Both the position numbers and the translations under genes were made by a program. A DNA stretch of 64,000 bases from CAIWHR01 sp963843595 (GTDB lineage Bacteria > Pseudomonadota > Gammaproteobacteria > Burkholderiales > Casimicrobiaceae), in assembly GCA_963843595.1 (NCBI GenBank), contig CAWJLG010000008.1, positions 62,001 through 126,000 of the forward strand, written 5' to 3'. Under the pieces are notes generated by a model. The model saw nothing but the letters and a program-made list of their open reading frames with translations. It did not search any database and had not been told where the DNA came from. Positions 39,745 through 50,574 of this stretch are shown here, in pieces (position 1 is the stretch's first letter; every line of letters starts with the position of its first letter).

Positions 39745-40190
39745 TTTCTGCGCGCGAGCGTCGGCACGAGCTCGTCCTTCTGAATCGAGGGGGGACCTTC
39801 CAGTAGGGGCTGAACTCGATGTAGCGCATCTCGCCGACGAAAATCGGTGTCTGCAATTCCACGGCCGCGCGAGCCAGGTAGCGTTAAAGTCCACGGCTGC
39901 CACGCTTCCAGCGCGACGGCAACGTCCGGTTGCGGCCGGCCGTCGACGAACCCGACCGGGTCGTAAGCGCGCGCCGCGTACAAACGCTCCAGCGCGCCGC
40001 GATGCTCGGCAAAGTCCGGTCGACGAAGTTCCGGCAACACGCCGCGTGCGATCGTCGCGCGCACCGCTTTCCTTCGCCGGAACCGGAGCGTCGGCATGCA
40101 CCCACCCTGCGGCCGCCAAGGCGATCGCACAGGCCCACCCTCCGATGACCGCGCGCGCGCATCGACGCGCTGACGTCGTCAAGCTGGCGT
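39745..40190 (-). pseudogene. L,D-transpeptidase (YcbB-type) remnant with deletion and frameshifts
   Basis: Minus-strand pieces in order: a signal-like segment (RCARAVIGGWACAIALAAAG), the N-terminal scaffold (RRPDFAEHRGALERLYAARA, then YDPVGFVDGRPQPDVAVALE), and after a jump the beginning of the YkuD catalytic domain (QTPIFVGEMRYIEFSPYWKV, then PPSIQKDELVPTLARRKG). The pieces lie in different frames, the central 250 or so residues and the Cys-containing catalytic end are gone. Boundaries are approximate. The intact enzyme cross-links peptidoglycan. Confidence 0.7.
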
Positions 40191-40415
40191 GGCGGGCCGC
40201 TTCTCGCCTTTGCGCACCCAAACGCCCCGCTCCTCGCAGTGCAGGAGCTCGCTGCCGCTCGTGACGTACTGTCCGATGGGATACGCGACGTTGTTGAAGT
40301 AGCAGGCCCCGGCTTCGAGTTCCAGATCGAGCGAGATTTCCTCGTACTCGTCGAAGATCGGCGAGGTCTTGAGCTCGGGATCGGGGGCACCGACTTGAGG
40401 AACATGGTCAGCCAT
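40179..40415 (-). CDS. Small protein, DUF1496-like
   Basis: A 78-residue protein starting MADHVPQVGAPDPELKTSPI. Its centre ACYFNNVAYPIGQYVTSGSE LLHCEERGVWVRKGEKR has the C-x-NxxAYxxGxxVxxG...LxCxxxxxW pattern of DUF1496-type proteins, with two cysteines probably forming a disulfide or metal site. No signal peptide. It overlaps the upstream edge of the L,D-transpeptidase remnant. Confidence 0.6.
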   Translation of the reverse strand: MADHVPQVGAPDPELKTSPIFDEYEEISLDLELEAGACYFNNVAYPIGQYVTSGSELLHCEERGVWVRKGEKRPATPA

Positions 40416-40680
40416 GAACAGCTCCTTCGTGTGATTGACGGCTGCGTGCTGAACTGCGGCCTGCGTCGCGAGCACCCCCGCGAGACTTCGGTACCGGCGT
40501 CACCTTCGCCATACCTTCCGAAGCGCCGCCCGCACTCTCATTTCACTCGCAAGCGCCGGCAGGCTTGTTGCGGAGGATCAATGACCCGGCGGTCGCCGAT
40601 CGGAGCGGAAGCACGCCGGACGGTCGGGAATTCGTGCGCCGACGCAAGCGGATCGCCCCAGAGCATCGCGAGACGTCTTG

Positions 40681-41631
40681 TCACGTCGGCGTGGCAAGCG
40701 TCACCAGCATCGTCCCGAGGCCTTCGACCACGCGGGCCATGCGTTCGTAATCGAGGGTCTCCGGCGTGTCGGTCGCACAGTGGTAACGCGGATTGCGATA
40801 GAACGCGGTGTCGGTGACCATGATCGCGCGATAGCCCTCGCGCCAGAACGAGAGCTGGTCGCTCCACGACACGCCCGGCACGACCGCCGGGCTCGCCAGA
40901 CGCTCGATGGGAAACGCCGAACCGCCCTTGAACGCACGCACCGCCGCGCGCAGTGCGGCACGCGAACGCAGGTTCGACACGAACGCGATGAAGTCGCCGC
41001 GATCGGGATAGAAATGGCGCAACAGCGGCGGGTATTGCTGGCTGCCGCGCGTGCCGCTGTAGCAGCCGAGCATCTCCAGCGAAAGCATCAGGCGGATGTC
41101 GTCGCCGCGCGCCCGGGCGGCGCGCGCGTAGACGCGGCTCCCCATCTCGCCGAAGTAGAAGAACGGCGGCTCCTCGTTGACGAACGCGACGAGCCGGATC
41201 GTTTGCGCCGGGCGCTTCTCACGCAGCATCCGGGCAAGCTCGATGAGGGCGGCCACGCCGCTCGCGTTGTCGTCGGCCCCGGGGCTGCCGTCCACGGTGT
41301 CGTAATGGGCGCCGGCAAGCACGATCGCGGACGGCTCCGCCTGCCCTCGAATCGTGATCTCGAGGTTGGCCGATTCCACGCCGCAGGCCTGGTAGGGCTG
41401 GCGGACCACGTCATAGCCCAACCGCGTCCATGCCTCGCGGATGTATCGCTCGGCGGCGTGGAGTGCGGCCGGCCGTCGCACGTGGCGCTCGCCGATCGCG
41501 CCGGCCAGGTGCTCGACGTGCCGGCGCAGCGCCTCGCCGAGCACGCGGGTGTCGGCCTCGGACGCAGCAGCGTCCTCCTTGCGACGTCCGGCGGGTTGCT
41601 TCACGGCGGGCCCGGTTGCACGATTGTCCAA
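40681..41631 (-). CDS. M28-family metallopeptidase
   Basis: A 316-residue protein with the M28 two-zinc core: IVLAGAHYDTVDGSPGADDN (His and bridging Asp ligands), ASGVAALIELARML, LVAFVNEEPPFFYFGEMGSR (Glu-Glu pair), and VPGVSWSDQLSFWREGYRAI ... YRNPRYHCATDTPETLDYER with the last His. The pattern is complete, so it should be an active aminopeptidase-type enzyme. No signal peptide, so cytoplasmic. The start is weak: TTG at 41631 or GTG at 41604. Confidence 0.88.
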   Translation of the reverse strand: MDNRATGPAVKQPAGRRKEDAAASEADTRVLGEALRRHVEHLAGAIGERHVRRPAALHAAERYIREAWTRLGYDVVRQPYQACGVESANLEITIRGQAEPSAIVLAGAHYDTVDGSPGADDNASGVAALIELARMLREKRPAQTIRLVAFVNEEPPFFYFGEMGSRVYARAARARGDDIRLMLSLEMLGCYSGTRGSQQYPPLLRHFYPDRGDFIAFVSNLRSRAALRAAVRAFKGGSAFPIERLASPAVVPGVSWSDQLSFWREGYRAIMVTDTAFYRNPRYHCATDTPETLDYERMARVVEGLGTMLVTLATPT

Positions 41632-41857
41632 GTGCTATCGTAGCGCGCCCCGCCCGCTGCGAATCGCGCATGTGACCCCCCGCGCAGTCGCGATCATCAT
41701 GTGACACGCCAGGCCCCCGCAGCGCCTACAACCCGCGGCCTTGCGCTAACTCAATTCCTGGCCGGGCGGCGGCGCGCTATATTGATTCCGAGTGCGGCGG
41801 TCGCCGGGCAAGCGGATTGCCGGGGCACTGCAGATGCCCGCCGCCAGGAAGGCTGCC

Positions 41858-42353
41858 ATGAGATTCCCCAGCGACGTCGCCACCCGCGTGAGTCCTTCGC
41901 TCTGTGCCATCATCGAGACGATGGTCAACGACCCGGATCGGGAAGATCCGCCTACTCTCGACGACGTGCGCTCCCGTGTCCGCCATCGGGTAAGCTCCGC
42001 CGAGCGCCACGACGAAGCGATGCACCCGCAGGAGCGTACCTCCGTGTTGCGCGAGATCGACGATCTCGTCGACGAGTATCGGCGGCGAGGCGCCGGCCGT
42101 CGACTTCGTCGCGGCGAAGGCGAGCGAGGCGCTGTCCCGCATCATCGAAACCGTGATGAACGACCCGCTTGCGCATCGCGCCCCGACGCTGGGCTGGGTG
42201 CGCGAGGCGATGACCGGTGGCCTCGTCGCCCGACTGGTCGGTGACGGCACCATCGACCCGGACGAGGATCAGACGCTGCTCGCGGAGATCGACGCTCTCA
42301 TCGAACGGCTCGGGGACGACGCGATCGCGGAGGATTTCGTTCGCTTCGAGTAG
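41858..42353 (+). pseudogene. Hypothetical protein with an internal duplication, frameshifted by one extra base
   Basis: From ATG 41858 (AGGAAG upstream) the protein reads SPSLCAIIETMVNDPDREDP ... LREIDDLVDEY. Near 42078 one extra base shifts the frame; in the next frame it continues GGEAPAVDFVAAKASEALSR, IIETVMNDPLAHRAPTLG, GDGTIDPDEDQTLLAEIDAL and ends EDFVRFE at 42353. The corrected product is 164 residues. The two halves share IIET[MV][VM]NDP, PTL and a LL/LREID-DL-like end, so the protein is a tandem duplicate. Family not recognised. Confidence 0.6.
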
Positions 42354-42418
42354 CGCCCGCGCGGTGGCCTCGACACCGCGCAGGAGCGACGCGTCCGGTC
42401 CGTGAGGAGAACGCCGGC

Positions 42419-43144
42419 ATGGCCAGGAACGACGGGTTGGCAAGAAAGATTCGCGGCCTGCTCGAACACGAGCCGCGCATCAACCTGCATCGCTGCCCGA
42501 TCAAGATCGCCGTCGCCGACGATGTCGTGATCCTCGAAGGCGAGGTGGAAAGCGTCGCGGCGAAGAAGCTCGCGCTCGAACGCGCCGGCTCGATCGACGG
42601 CGTACGCGGCGTGGTCGACCGGCTGCGCGTCAAGCCGGGCGAGCACCGCGGCGACGGCGCGATCCGCGATTCGTTGTGCGCGTACCTGCTGCAGCAACCC
42701 GAGCTGCAGTCGTGCGCGCTGAGTGCGCTCGCAAAAGGCCGCCGCGAAACGCTGCGCGACGTGCCGGACGACGGCAGCGGCGCGATCGAGGTCGCGGTCG
42801 ACGATGGCGTCATCGCGCTCGAAGGCACGGTGATCAGCCTGTCGCACAAGCGGCTCGCCGGCGTGCTCGCGTGGTGGACGCCCGGCTGCCGCGACGTCGT
42901 CAACTCGCTCGCGGTCGTCCCGGCCGAGGAGGACAACGACGACGAGGTCGTCGATGCGCTGCGCCTCGTGCTCGCGGTGGATCCGTTCGTCCACGCCGAG
43001 CAGATCACCGCGCGCAGCCGCAACTACGAGGTGATCCTCGAAGGGTCGGTGCGCAACGACGAGGAACGGCGGCGCGCCGAGTTCGACGCCTGGGCGCTCT
43101 TCGCCGTCGACAACGTCGTCAATCGCATCGCAGTGCGTGCCTGA
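42419..43144 (+). CDS. Protein with three BON domains
   Basis: A 241-residue protein without signal peptide. Three BON units: IKIAVADDVVILEGEVESVA with GVRGVVDRLRVKPG; IEVAVDDGVIALEGTVISLS with GCRDVVNSLAVVPA; and YEVILEGSVRNDEERRRAEF with FAVDNVVNRIAVRA. The first two domains are complete; the third is shorter. Three BON modules in a cytoplasmic protein is unlike OsmY and may serve membrane or ligand binding. It overlaps the next gene by eight bases. Confidence 0.85.
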   Translation: MARNDGLARKIRGLLEHEPRINLHRCPIKIAVADDVVILEGEVESVAAKKLALERAGSIDGVRGVVDRLRVKPGEHRGDGAIRDSLCAYLLQQPELQSCALSALAKGRRETLRDVPDDGSGAIEVAVDDGVIALEGTVISLSHKRLAGVLAWWTPGCRDVVNSLAVVPAEEDNDDEVVDALRLVLAVDPFVHAEQITARSRNYEVILEGSVRNDEERRRAEFDAWALFAVDNVVNRIAVRA

Positions 43145-44171
43145 TACCCGGCGCCCGCGGATCGCCATCCTCGGCGCCGGCGCAGTCGGCAGCGTTCTCG
43201 GCAGCCTGCTCTGGCGTGCGGGCGAAAATGTGGTCCTGGTCGGGCGCGCCGCACACGTGGCGGCGATTCGCTCGGCCGGTCTCGACGTCGCCGGCGTTCT
43301 CGGTGGATTCAACGCGACCCCGCATGCGGAGGAGCGGCTGAGCGCGAGGCCCGATCTCGCGCTGCTCACCGTCAAGGCGCAGGACGTCGTGGGCGTGCTG
43401 CGCGAGAACGCCGCCCTGCTCGAAGACGTACCGATCGTGGTGCTCCAGAACGGCCTCTCCGCGGAGGAACTGGCCGCCACGGTGGTGCCCGCGGATCAAG
43501 TCGTGAGCGGCGTGGTGTCGCTGCACGCCGAGTACCTGGTGCCGGGGCACGTCGTGCTGATGCAGTCGGAAGGCCTTCTCATCGGACGACCGAACGGGCG
43601 GAACGATGCCGTCGTCGCTCGCATCCAGCACATCCTCGCGCAAGCCTTGCCCACGGCGATTACGTCGAACATCCGCGGCGCGCGCTGGACCAAGCTCATC
43701 GTCAATCTCAACAACGTTCTGCCCGCGCTGACCGGCGCGAGCTTCAAGCAGGTCTACCGTGACCGGTTCCTGCGCCGGTTGGCCGTGGGCCTGATGCGCG
43801 AAGGGCTCGCGGTGGCGCAACGCAGCGGCGTGCGTCTCGAGTCGCTGCCCGGGACCGGCGTTCCGCTCGTGCGCCTGATCGCCTATCTGCCCGCCACGCT
43901 GGCCGGCGGCGTCGCGGCGCGCAAGGCCGCGAAGCTGGAAACGCATTGGCCGCTGCGCGGCTCGACCTGGCAGAGCGTGACCCGAGCGCGCCCGACGGAG
44001 ATCGACTACCTGAATGGTGAAATCGTCCGCATCGGCAAGTCCGTGCATGTCCCCACGCCGCTCAACGCGTTTGTCGTGACACTGATCCGGCGCGTCGAGG
44101 CCGACAAGCGCTTTCTCACCGCGCGCGAGATCGAGCACGCCCTCGCGCGGGAGCAAGGTCTCGCGCATTGA
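43137..44171 (+). CDS. Ketopantoate reductase family protein (ApbA/PanE-like)
   Basis: A 344-residue NADPH-dependent reductase: Rossmann start RIAILGAGAVGSVLGSLLWR, then DLALLTVKAQDVVGVLRENA, VVLQNGLSAEELAATVVPAD and the C-terminal helical domain with ARWTKLIVNLNNVLPALTGA (catalytic Lys), HWPLRGSTWQSVTRARPTEI and DYLNGEIVRIGKSVHVPTPL NAF. It fits 2-dehydropantoate 2-reductase, which makes pantoate for CoA, but family members with other ketoacids are known. The GTG start at 43137 overlaps the BON gene, implying coupling. Confidence 0.88.
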   Translation: MPDTRRPRIAILGAGAVGSVLGSLLWRAGENVVLVGRAAHVAAIRSAGLDVAGVLGGFNATPHAEERLSARPDLALLTVKAQDVVGVLRENAALLEDVPIVVLQNGLSAEELAATVVPADQVVSGVVSLHAEYLVPGHVVLMQSEGLLIGRPNGRNDAVVARIQHILAQALPTAITSNIRGARWTKLIVNLNNVLPALTGASFKQVYRDRFLRRLAVGLMREGLAVAQRSGVRLESLPGTGVPLVRLIAYLPATLAGGVAARKAAKLETHWPLRGSTWQSVTRARPTEIDYLNGEIVRIGKSVHVPTPLNAFVVTLIRRVEADKRFLTAREIEHALAREQGLAH

Positions 44172-44355
44172 TCCGGTCGACGGGGCCGCCTCGGAGCAGC
44201 AGCGCGTAGCGTTCGCAAACGCGGAACCGCCCACCCCCGCCCGTGCCGATATCCCCGGGGGCGCGGCCGCCCTACGTTCGGGGCGGCGAGCCATGCTATG
44301 CTCGCGTCGAACGTTCGTTCTGTCTTGCTGAGCGCCTTCCGTCGCCGATCACACG

Positions 44356-46498
<2,143 letters not shown>

Positions 46499-46520
46499 GC
46501 ACGGGCGCACGTCAACGCGC

Positions 46521-48353
46521 ATGAACGGTACGGTCGCCCACTTTCCCCGCATCGCGCTGGAGGGCTCGATCCCCGATCGGTTCGCGGAGCAGGTCGCGCG
46601 TCACCCGGACCGGCTTGCGATCCGCGCGGGGGAAACATCCCTCACCTACGGCGAACTCGGTCGCGCCGTCGATCGCATCACCGAAGCGTTCCTCGCCCGT
46701 ACCGGCCCGGCGGCCCAGGCAATCGCGCTCCTCTTCGACCAGGGCATTCCACTCGTCGCCGCCACGATGGGCGTGCTGTCCGCCGGCAAGTATTACCTGC
46801 CCCTCGACCCGACACATCCCCCAATGCGTCTGGCGACGATGCTGGAGGATGCTCAGCCGGTGCTGATCGTCACCGACGGTCCCCACTGGGATCTCGCGAC
46901 GGCACTGACCGGCGATCCTGACCGGGTCCTCGATCTGGACCGGATCGCGAGCGCGCCAGCGTCGATGGTGCCGCGCCCCGTGGTCGCTCCCGATGCGCTC
47001 GCGTACATCTACTACACGTCGGGCTCGACCGGGCAGCCGAAGGGGGTGCTGGATACGCACCGCAACGTGCTCCACAACGTCATGCGGTACACGAACACGC
47101 TGCACATCACCGCGGACGACCGGATCACGCTCGTCGGGCCGCCAAGCTGCAGCGGGACGGTGTCGGACGTGTTCAGCGCGCTGCTCAATGGCGCCGCCCT
47201 CTTTCCCGTCGACGTTCACCGCGACGGCCTAAACGGGCTTGCAGCGTGGATGGAGCGGGAGCGCCTGACGATCCACCACTCGACGCCGGCGATCTTCCGC
47301 CACATCGCGCTGTCCACGGATTCGCTCCCTTCACTGCGCGTCATCCGGCTCGAAGGAGACCGAGCGTCGCCACGCGATGTCGAGCTGTATCGCGCCCGAT
47401 GTGCGGCGAACGCCGTGCTGGTCAACGGGCTCGGGCTGACCGAATGCGGACTGGTGCGCCAGTATTTCGTCGACCGAGAGGCTCCGGTCGGCGCCGTGGT
47501 GCCCGTCGGCTATCCGGTGGAGGACATGGTCGTGGCGGTGGTCGACGCCACGGGACGAGACGTGCCTTCGGGGACGGTGGGTGAGGTCGTCGTCGAGAGC
47601 CGTTATCTCGCCCTCGGCTACCGGGGGCGGCCGGATCTGACGTCGAACCGATTCGTCGACGTGCCCGATCGGCCAGGCGCGAGGCGCTACCGTACGGGCG
47701 ATCTTGGGCGTCTGGGCGTCGACGGCTGCCTCGAGTATCTGGGGCGCGCGGATCTTCAGCCCAAAGTCCGCGGCAACCGTGTCGATGTCGAGGAGATCGA
47801 GGCAGCGTTGCTCGAGCTTTCGACGCTACGCGACGTGGCGGTGACGGTTCGCGCGGACGACCCGGACCAGCCGCAGCTCTTCGCATATTGTGTCCCGTGC
47901 GCATTCCCGCCACCCACCGTGAGCGCACTGCGCGCGCACCTGGCCGAGCGACTGCCCCGCGACCTCCTTCCATCGGCGTACGTCTGGCTCGAGCAGCTGC
48001 CACTCAGTGACAACGGCAAGGTCGACCATCGCGCACTACCGCCCCCCGGCCGGGCACGCCCGGTCCTGGCAACCCCATACGTCGCACCGCGGACGGCGCT
48101 CGAGATGCAGATCGCAAGGTTGTACACGGAAGTGCTTGCCATCGACGACATCGGCGTCGACGACAGCTTCTTCGATCTCGGCGGCGATTCGCTCCAGGCT
48201 ACGCAACTCGTCGCTCGCCTGCGTGAGTGCTACGACGTCGAACTTGGTGTGCGCACGCTCTTGGAAGCCGCGAGCGTGGCCACGCTCACGGCCACCGTCC
48301 TCTCGCAACGACCGCGCGCGGCATCCGGAGCATGGGATTCGCGCAGGCCGTGA
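46521..48353 (+). CDS. Stand-alone NRPS-like adenylation and carrier-protein didomain
   Basis: A 610-residue protein. Adenylation domain (about 1-515): YIYYTSGSTGQPKGVLDTHR, NGLGLTECGLV, YRTGDLGRLGVDGCLEYLGR, KVRGNRVDVEEIEAALL and the catalytic Lys region LPLSDNGKVDHRAL. Carrier domain (about 525-600): VDDSFFDLGGDSLQATQLVA with the phosphopantetheine Ser. In the substrate pocket the FDASVWE-type motif is replaced by CSGTVSDVF, so the Asp that binds the amino group of alpha-amino acids is missing; a hydroxy, aryl or fatty acid substrate is more likely. No condensation, reductase or thioesterase domain is present. The next gene encodes the enzyme that activates the carrier. Confidence 0.9.
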   Translation: MNGTVAHFPRIALEGSIPDRFAEQVARHPDRLAIRAGETSLTYGELGRAVDRITEAFLARTGPAAQAIALLFDQGIPLVAATMGVLSAGKYYLPLDPTHPPMRLATMLEDAQPVLIVTDGPHWDLATALTGDPDRVLDLDRIASAPASMVPRPVVAPDALAYIYYTSGSTGQPKGVLDTHRNVLHNVMRYTNTLHITADDRITLVGPPSCSGTVSDVFSALLNGAALFPVDVHRDGLNGLAAWMERERLTIHHSTPAIFRHIALSTDSLPSLRVIRLEGDRASPRDVELYRARCAANAVLVNGLGLTECGLVRQYFVDREAPVGAVVPVGYPVEDMVVAVVDATGRDVPSGTVGEVVVESRYLALGYRGRPDLTSNRFVDVPDRPGARRYRTGDLGRLGVDGCLEYLGRADLQPKVRGNRVDVEEIEAALLELSTLRDVAVTVRADDPDQPQLFAYCVPCAFPPPTVSALRAHLAERLPRDLLPSAYVWLEQLPLSDNGKVDHRALPPPGRARPVLATPYVAPRTALEMQIARLYTEVLAIDDIGVDDSFFDLGGDSLQATQLVARLRECYDVELGVRTLLEAASVATLTATVLSQRPRAASGAWDSRRP

Positions 48354-48368
48354 TCCGGCGGGCACGAA

Positions 48369-49139
48369 TTGAACCTCGCCATGTGGCGCCTGCTCGAGTC
48401 CCGCAGTCAGACCGTCCTCCAGGACCTTCCGACGTTGGCGCCGGGCGAGGCGCACGTCTGGTTCGCCTCGGCAACGGCCCCTGCGCACACGACCGCTGCG
48501 CTGGTCGGGCTGCTCAGTACCGACGAACGCGCGCGCGCGGAGTCCTTTCACCGCGAGGTCGACCGCGAACGGTACGTCGTGTCGCGCGGCGCCCTCAGGA
48601 TTCTGCTGTCGCGCTACGCGGGCGTCGCCCCCGCCGCGCTGACGTTCGCCTACACCAAATTCGGCAAGCCCGAAATCTCCGCCGGGACCCCTGGCGCCAG
48701 CATCGCGTTCAACGTATCGCATTCCGGCGAGAAGGTGCTGCTCGCCTTCGACCTCGGGCCCGCGGTGGGCATCGACATCGAGGCGCACCGACCCGACGTC
48801 GACGTGCTGGAGCTGGCGCGCATGGTCTTCGCCGACAAGGAACGCGCGCGCCTCGCCGACGCGCGCCCGGAACTGCGCGACACGCTCTTCTATCGGACGT
48901 GGGCGCGCAAGGAAGCCGTGTTGAAGGGATGCGGCACGGGCCTGTCGGGCGAGCCGAAGCGCATCGTGGTGCTCGGTGAGCGCGAAACCGGCGACGGGCA
49001 CGTGGTCGTCGACGCGGGCGCACGCTTCGGCAGGTGGGGCGTGCGCGACATCGATACGGGCGACGGGTATTCCGCCGCCGTGGCGCTGCCCGGCAGCGAC
49101 TGGCGTTCGCAATGCTTCGCTTTGGACTGGACCGGCTGA
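48369..49139 (+). CDS. 4'-phosphopantetheinyl transferase, Sfp type
   Basis: A protein of 252-256 residues with the Sfp/Gsp two-lobe pattern: FHREVDRERYVVSRGALRIL, FNVSHSGEKVLLAFDLG, VGIDIEAHRPDVDVLELARM (Mg-binding Asp and Glu) and FYRTWARKEAVLKGCGTG. It transfers phosphopantetheine from CoA to carrier domains; the adjacent didomain protein is the obvious target. It begins 15 bases after that gene; start TTG 48369 or ATG 48381, neither with a strong ribosome site. Confidence 0.92.
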   Translation: MNLAMWRLLESRSQTVLQDLPTLAPGEAHVWFASATAPAHTTAALVGLLSTDERARAESFHREVDRERYVVSRGALRILLSRYAGVAPAALTFAYTKFGKPEISAGTPGASIAFNVSHSGEKVLLAFDLGPAVGIDIEAHRPDVDVLELARMVFADKERARLADARPELRDTLFYRTWARKEAVLKGCGTGLSGEPKRIVVLGERETGDGHVVVDAGARFGRWGVRDIDTGDGYSAAVALPGSDWRSQCFALDWTG

Positions 49140-49251
49140 CGCGGGCCGCCAGCCGGTCGCAGCGATACGAACTGGATCCGACCGGCACGCACCCTGGCCG
49201 AACACCGTACGGCCGGCGCAAGCGATCGCGGCCGGAAATCAACCGAAACGA

Positions 49252-49962
49252 TTACACCGTCGTCCAGACGGTGGACAGCTCGTCGATCGCCACGATACTG
49301 GCGCCATCGAAATGGAACGCGTAGTGCGTGGACTGGCGACATGCGCCGAGGACGCGCGGTCGGAACACTGCCGCGCACAGCCCGCCTTCGTGGCGGACGC
49401 TGCGATAGAGGACACCGTCCTTGCCGGCTTGGCGCAGGCCGCGCCCGAGCTGCTGGCCCGGTCCGTAGTCATCCGGCAGGTGACATTCGGGCAGCTTCCG
49501 CGCGTCGACGAGCTTGGCGTCCAGATTGCTCAGGTACAGGCGCAGCTCCAGGCGAATGGGTCCTTCGTGGGTTCGGCGCAGGAATCGCTCCTGGTGATAG
49601 CGGACTTCCGCCAACGCCGTATCCAGCGTCCGGGCACAGTAGTAGACACCGTAAGACCCATCCGAGAACCGGCTGCCTTCGGGGTTCAGATGCGTGAATG
49701 CAGCCATGATGGGTGTCGTCCCCGGACCGGCGATACGCTCGTGCGCTGGAACCAGTCCCAAGTTCCCCGCCTCCTCACGCACGCGGTCGTTGGTCAGGCT
49801 CTCGAGCGCGTACAAGGCGTCGAGATCCCCGGGATCGGCGACACGGTCGAACAGACCGACCGGAGGAAAGCGACTGGGGATCAGCCGATGGCTGGGCCGC
49901 CAGACCGTGTGCACCGAGCGCAGCGGCTTGGCCGTAACCGCCGCGTCACGCGGCGCGGGCAT
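49252..49962 (-). CDS. RES-domain toxin of a RES/Xre toxin-antitoxin pair
   Basis: A 236-residue protein with the RES domain: THLNPEGSRFSDGSYGVYYC (Arg, Ser and Tyr motif), ARTLDTALAEVRYHQERFLR (Glu), then DGVLYRSVRHEGGLCAAVFR (the second Ser region). RES toxins (MbcT type) degrade NAD+. The Arg, Glu and Ser name residues are all present. The antitoxin gene is five bases upstream on the same strand. The ATG at 49962 was selected for this spacing. Confidence 0.88.
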   Translation of the reverse strand: MPAPRDAAVTAKPLRSVHTVWRPSHRLIPSRFPPVGLFDRVADPGDLDALYALESLTNDRVREEAGNLGLVPAHERIAGPGTTPIMAAFTHLNPEGSRFSDGSYGVYYCARTLDTALAEVRYHQERFLRRTHEGPIRLELRLYLSNLDAKLVDARKLPECHLPDDYGPGQQLGRGLRQAGKDGVLYRSVRHEGGLCAAVFRPRVLGACRQSTHYAFHFDGASIVAIDELSTVWTTV

Positions 49963-49967
49963 GACAC

Positions 49968-50390
49968 CTAGCTCCAGCCGCCGCGTTGGGCATCGAGGTA
50001 TTGCCGGACGACGTAGAGGTCGGCGACGTTGCCCGTAAGCATGCGGTCGAGCGCCGACTTGCCGCCGAAGAGCGGGGCCGCGTTGGGCTTGCGAATCCAC
50101 GCGTCGGCGGCATCCTGTTGCGGGAACAGGATCTGCAGCGCTTTGTAGATCCCCAGGACATAGGACACGCGCTCGAGCGTGTCGCGCGAAAGCTGTCCTT
50201 CGCCTGCCCGCTTCCAGAGGAAAAAGGTGGAGCGCGGCGGATCTCCGAGAATCCGGCGCGCTTCACCGGAACTGAGTTTCCAAGCGTCGGCAATACGGAA
50301 GAAGGTCCGCAGGGCCGGGCCGCTCAGCTCCGCGCTCGACCAATTGCGTCGGGGCGGCGTCTTTTCCTTCGGTGCAACCGCAGAGGGCAT
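49968..50390 (-). CDS. Antitoxin of the Xre/MbcA/ParS (DUF2384) family
   Basis: A 140-residue protein. N-terminal Xre-like helices (ALRTFFRIADAWKLSSGEAR, RILGDPPRSTFFLWKRAGEG, QLSRDTLERVSYVLGIYKAL) and the C-terminal toxin-binding DUF2384 part (QQDAADAWIRKPNAAPLFGG, KSALDRMLTGNVADLYVVRQ YLD). It would neutralise the RES toxin and repress the operon. A sigma-70 promoter lies directly upstream. Confidence 0.9.
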   Translation of the reverse strand: MPSAVAPKEKTPPRRNWSSAELSGPALRTFFRIADAWKLSSGEARRILGDPPRSTFFLWKRAGEGQLSRDTLERVSYVLGIYKALQILFPQQDAADAWIRKPNAAPLFGGKSALDRMLTGNVADLYVVRQYLDAQRGGWS

Positions 50391-50426
50391 GGCTTCGACG
50401 TTAGTGCAGTTTCGAACTCTTTGGAT

Positions 50427-50455
50427 AAGATAGTCCAGAACTGAACTTTGGTCAA
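50427..50455 (-). promoter_or_regulatory. Sigma-70 promoter of the toxin-antitoxin operon
   Basis: On the minus strand TTGACC (50455-50450), a 17-base spacer and TATCTT (50432-50427), ending 37 bases before the antitoxin ATG. This AT-richer segment stands out from its surroundings. Confidence 0.6.
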
Positions 50456-50574
50456 CAAGGCGTGAACCACCGGTTCGGCGAAGGGCTTGCCGTAGCCGGC
50501 GTGATGCGAAAGTTTGAGGCCCGTTTTCCGGTAACAACGGGCGGCCGGCGCGGGCGCGGCACCCCGCCCTCGCC

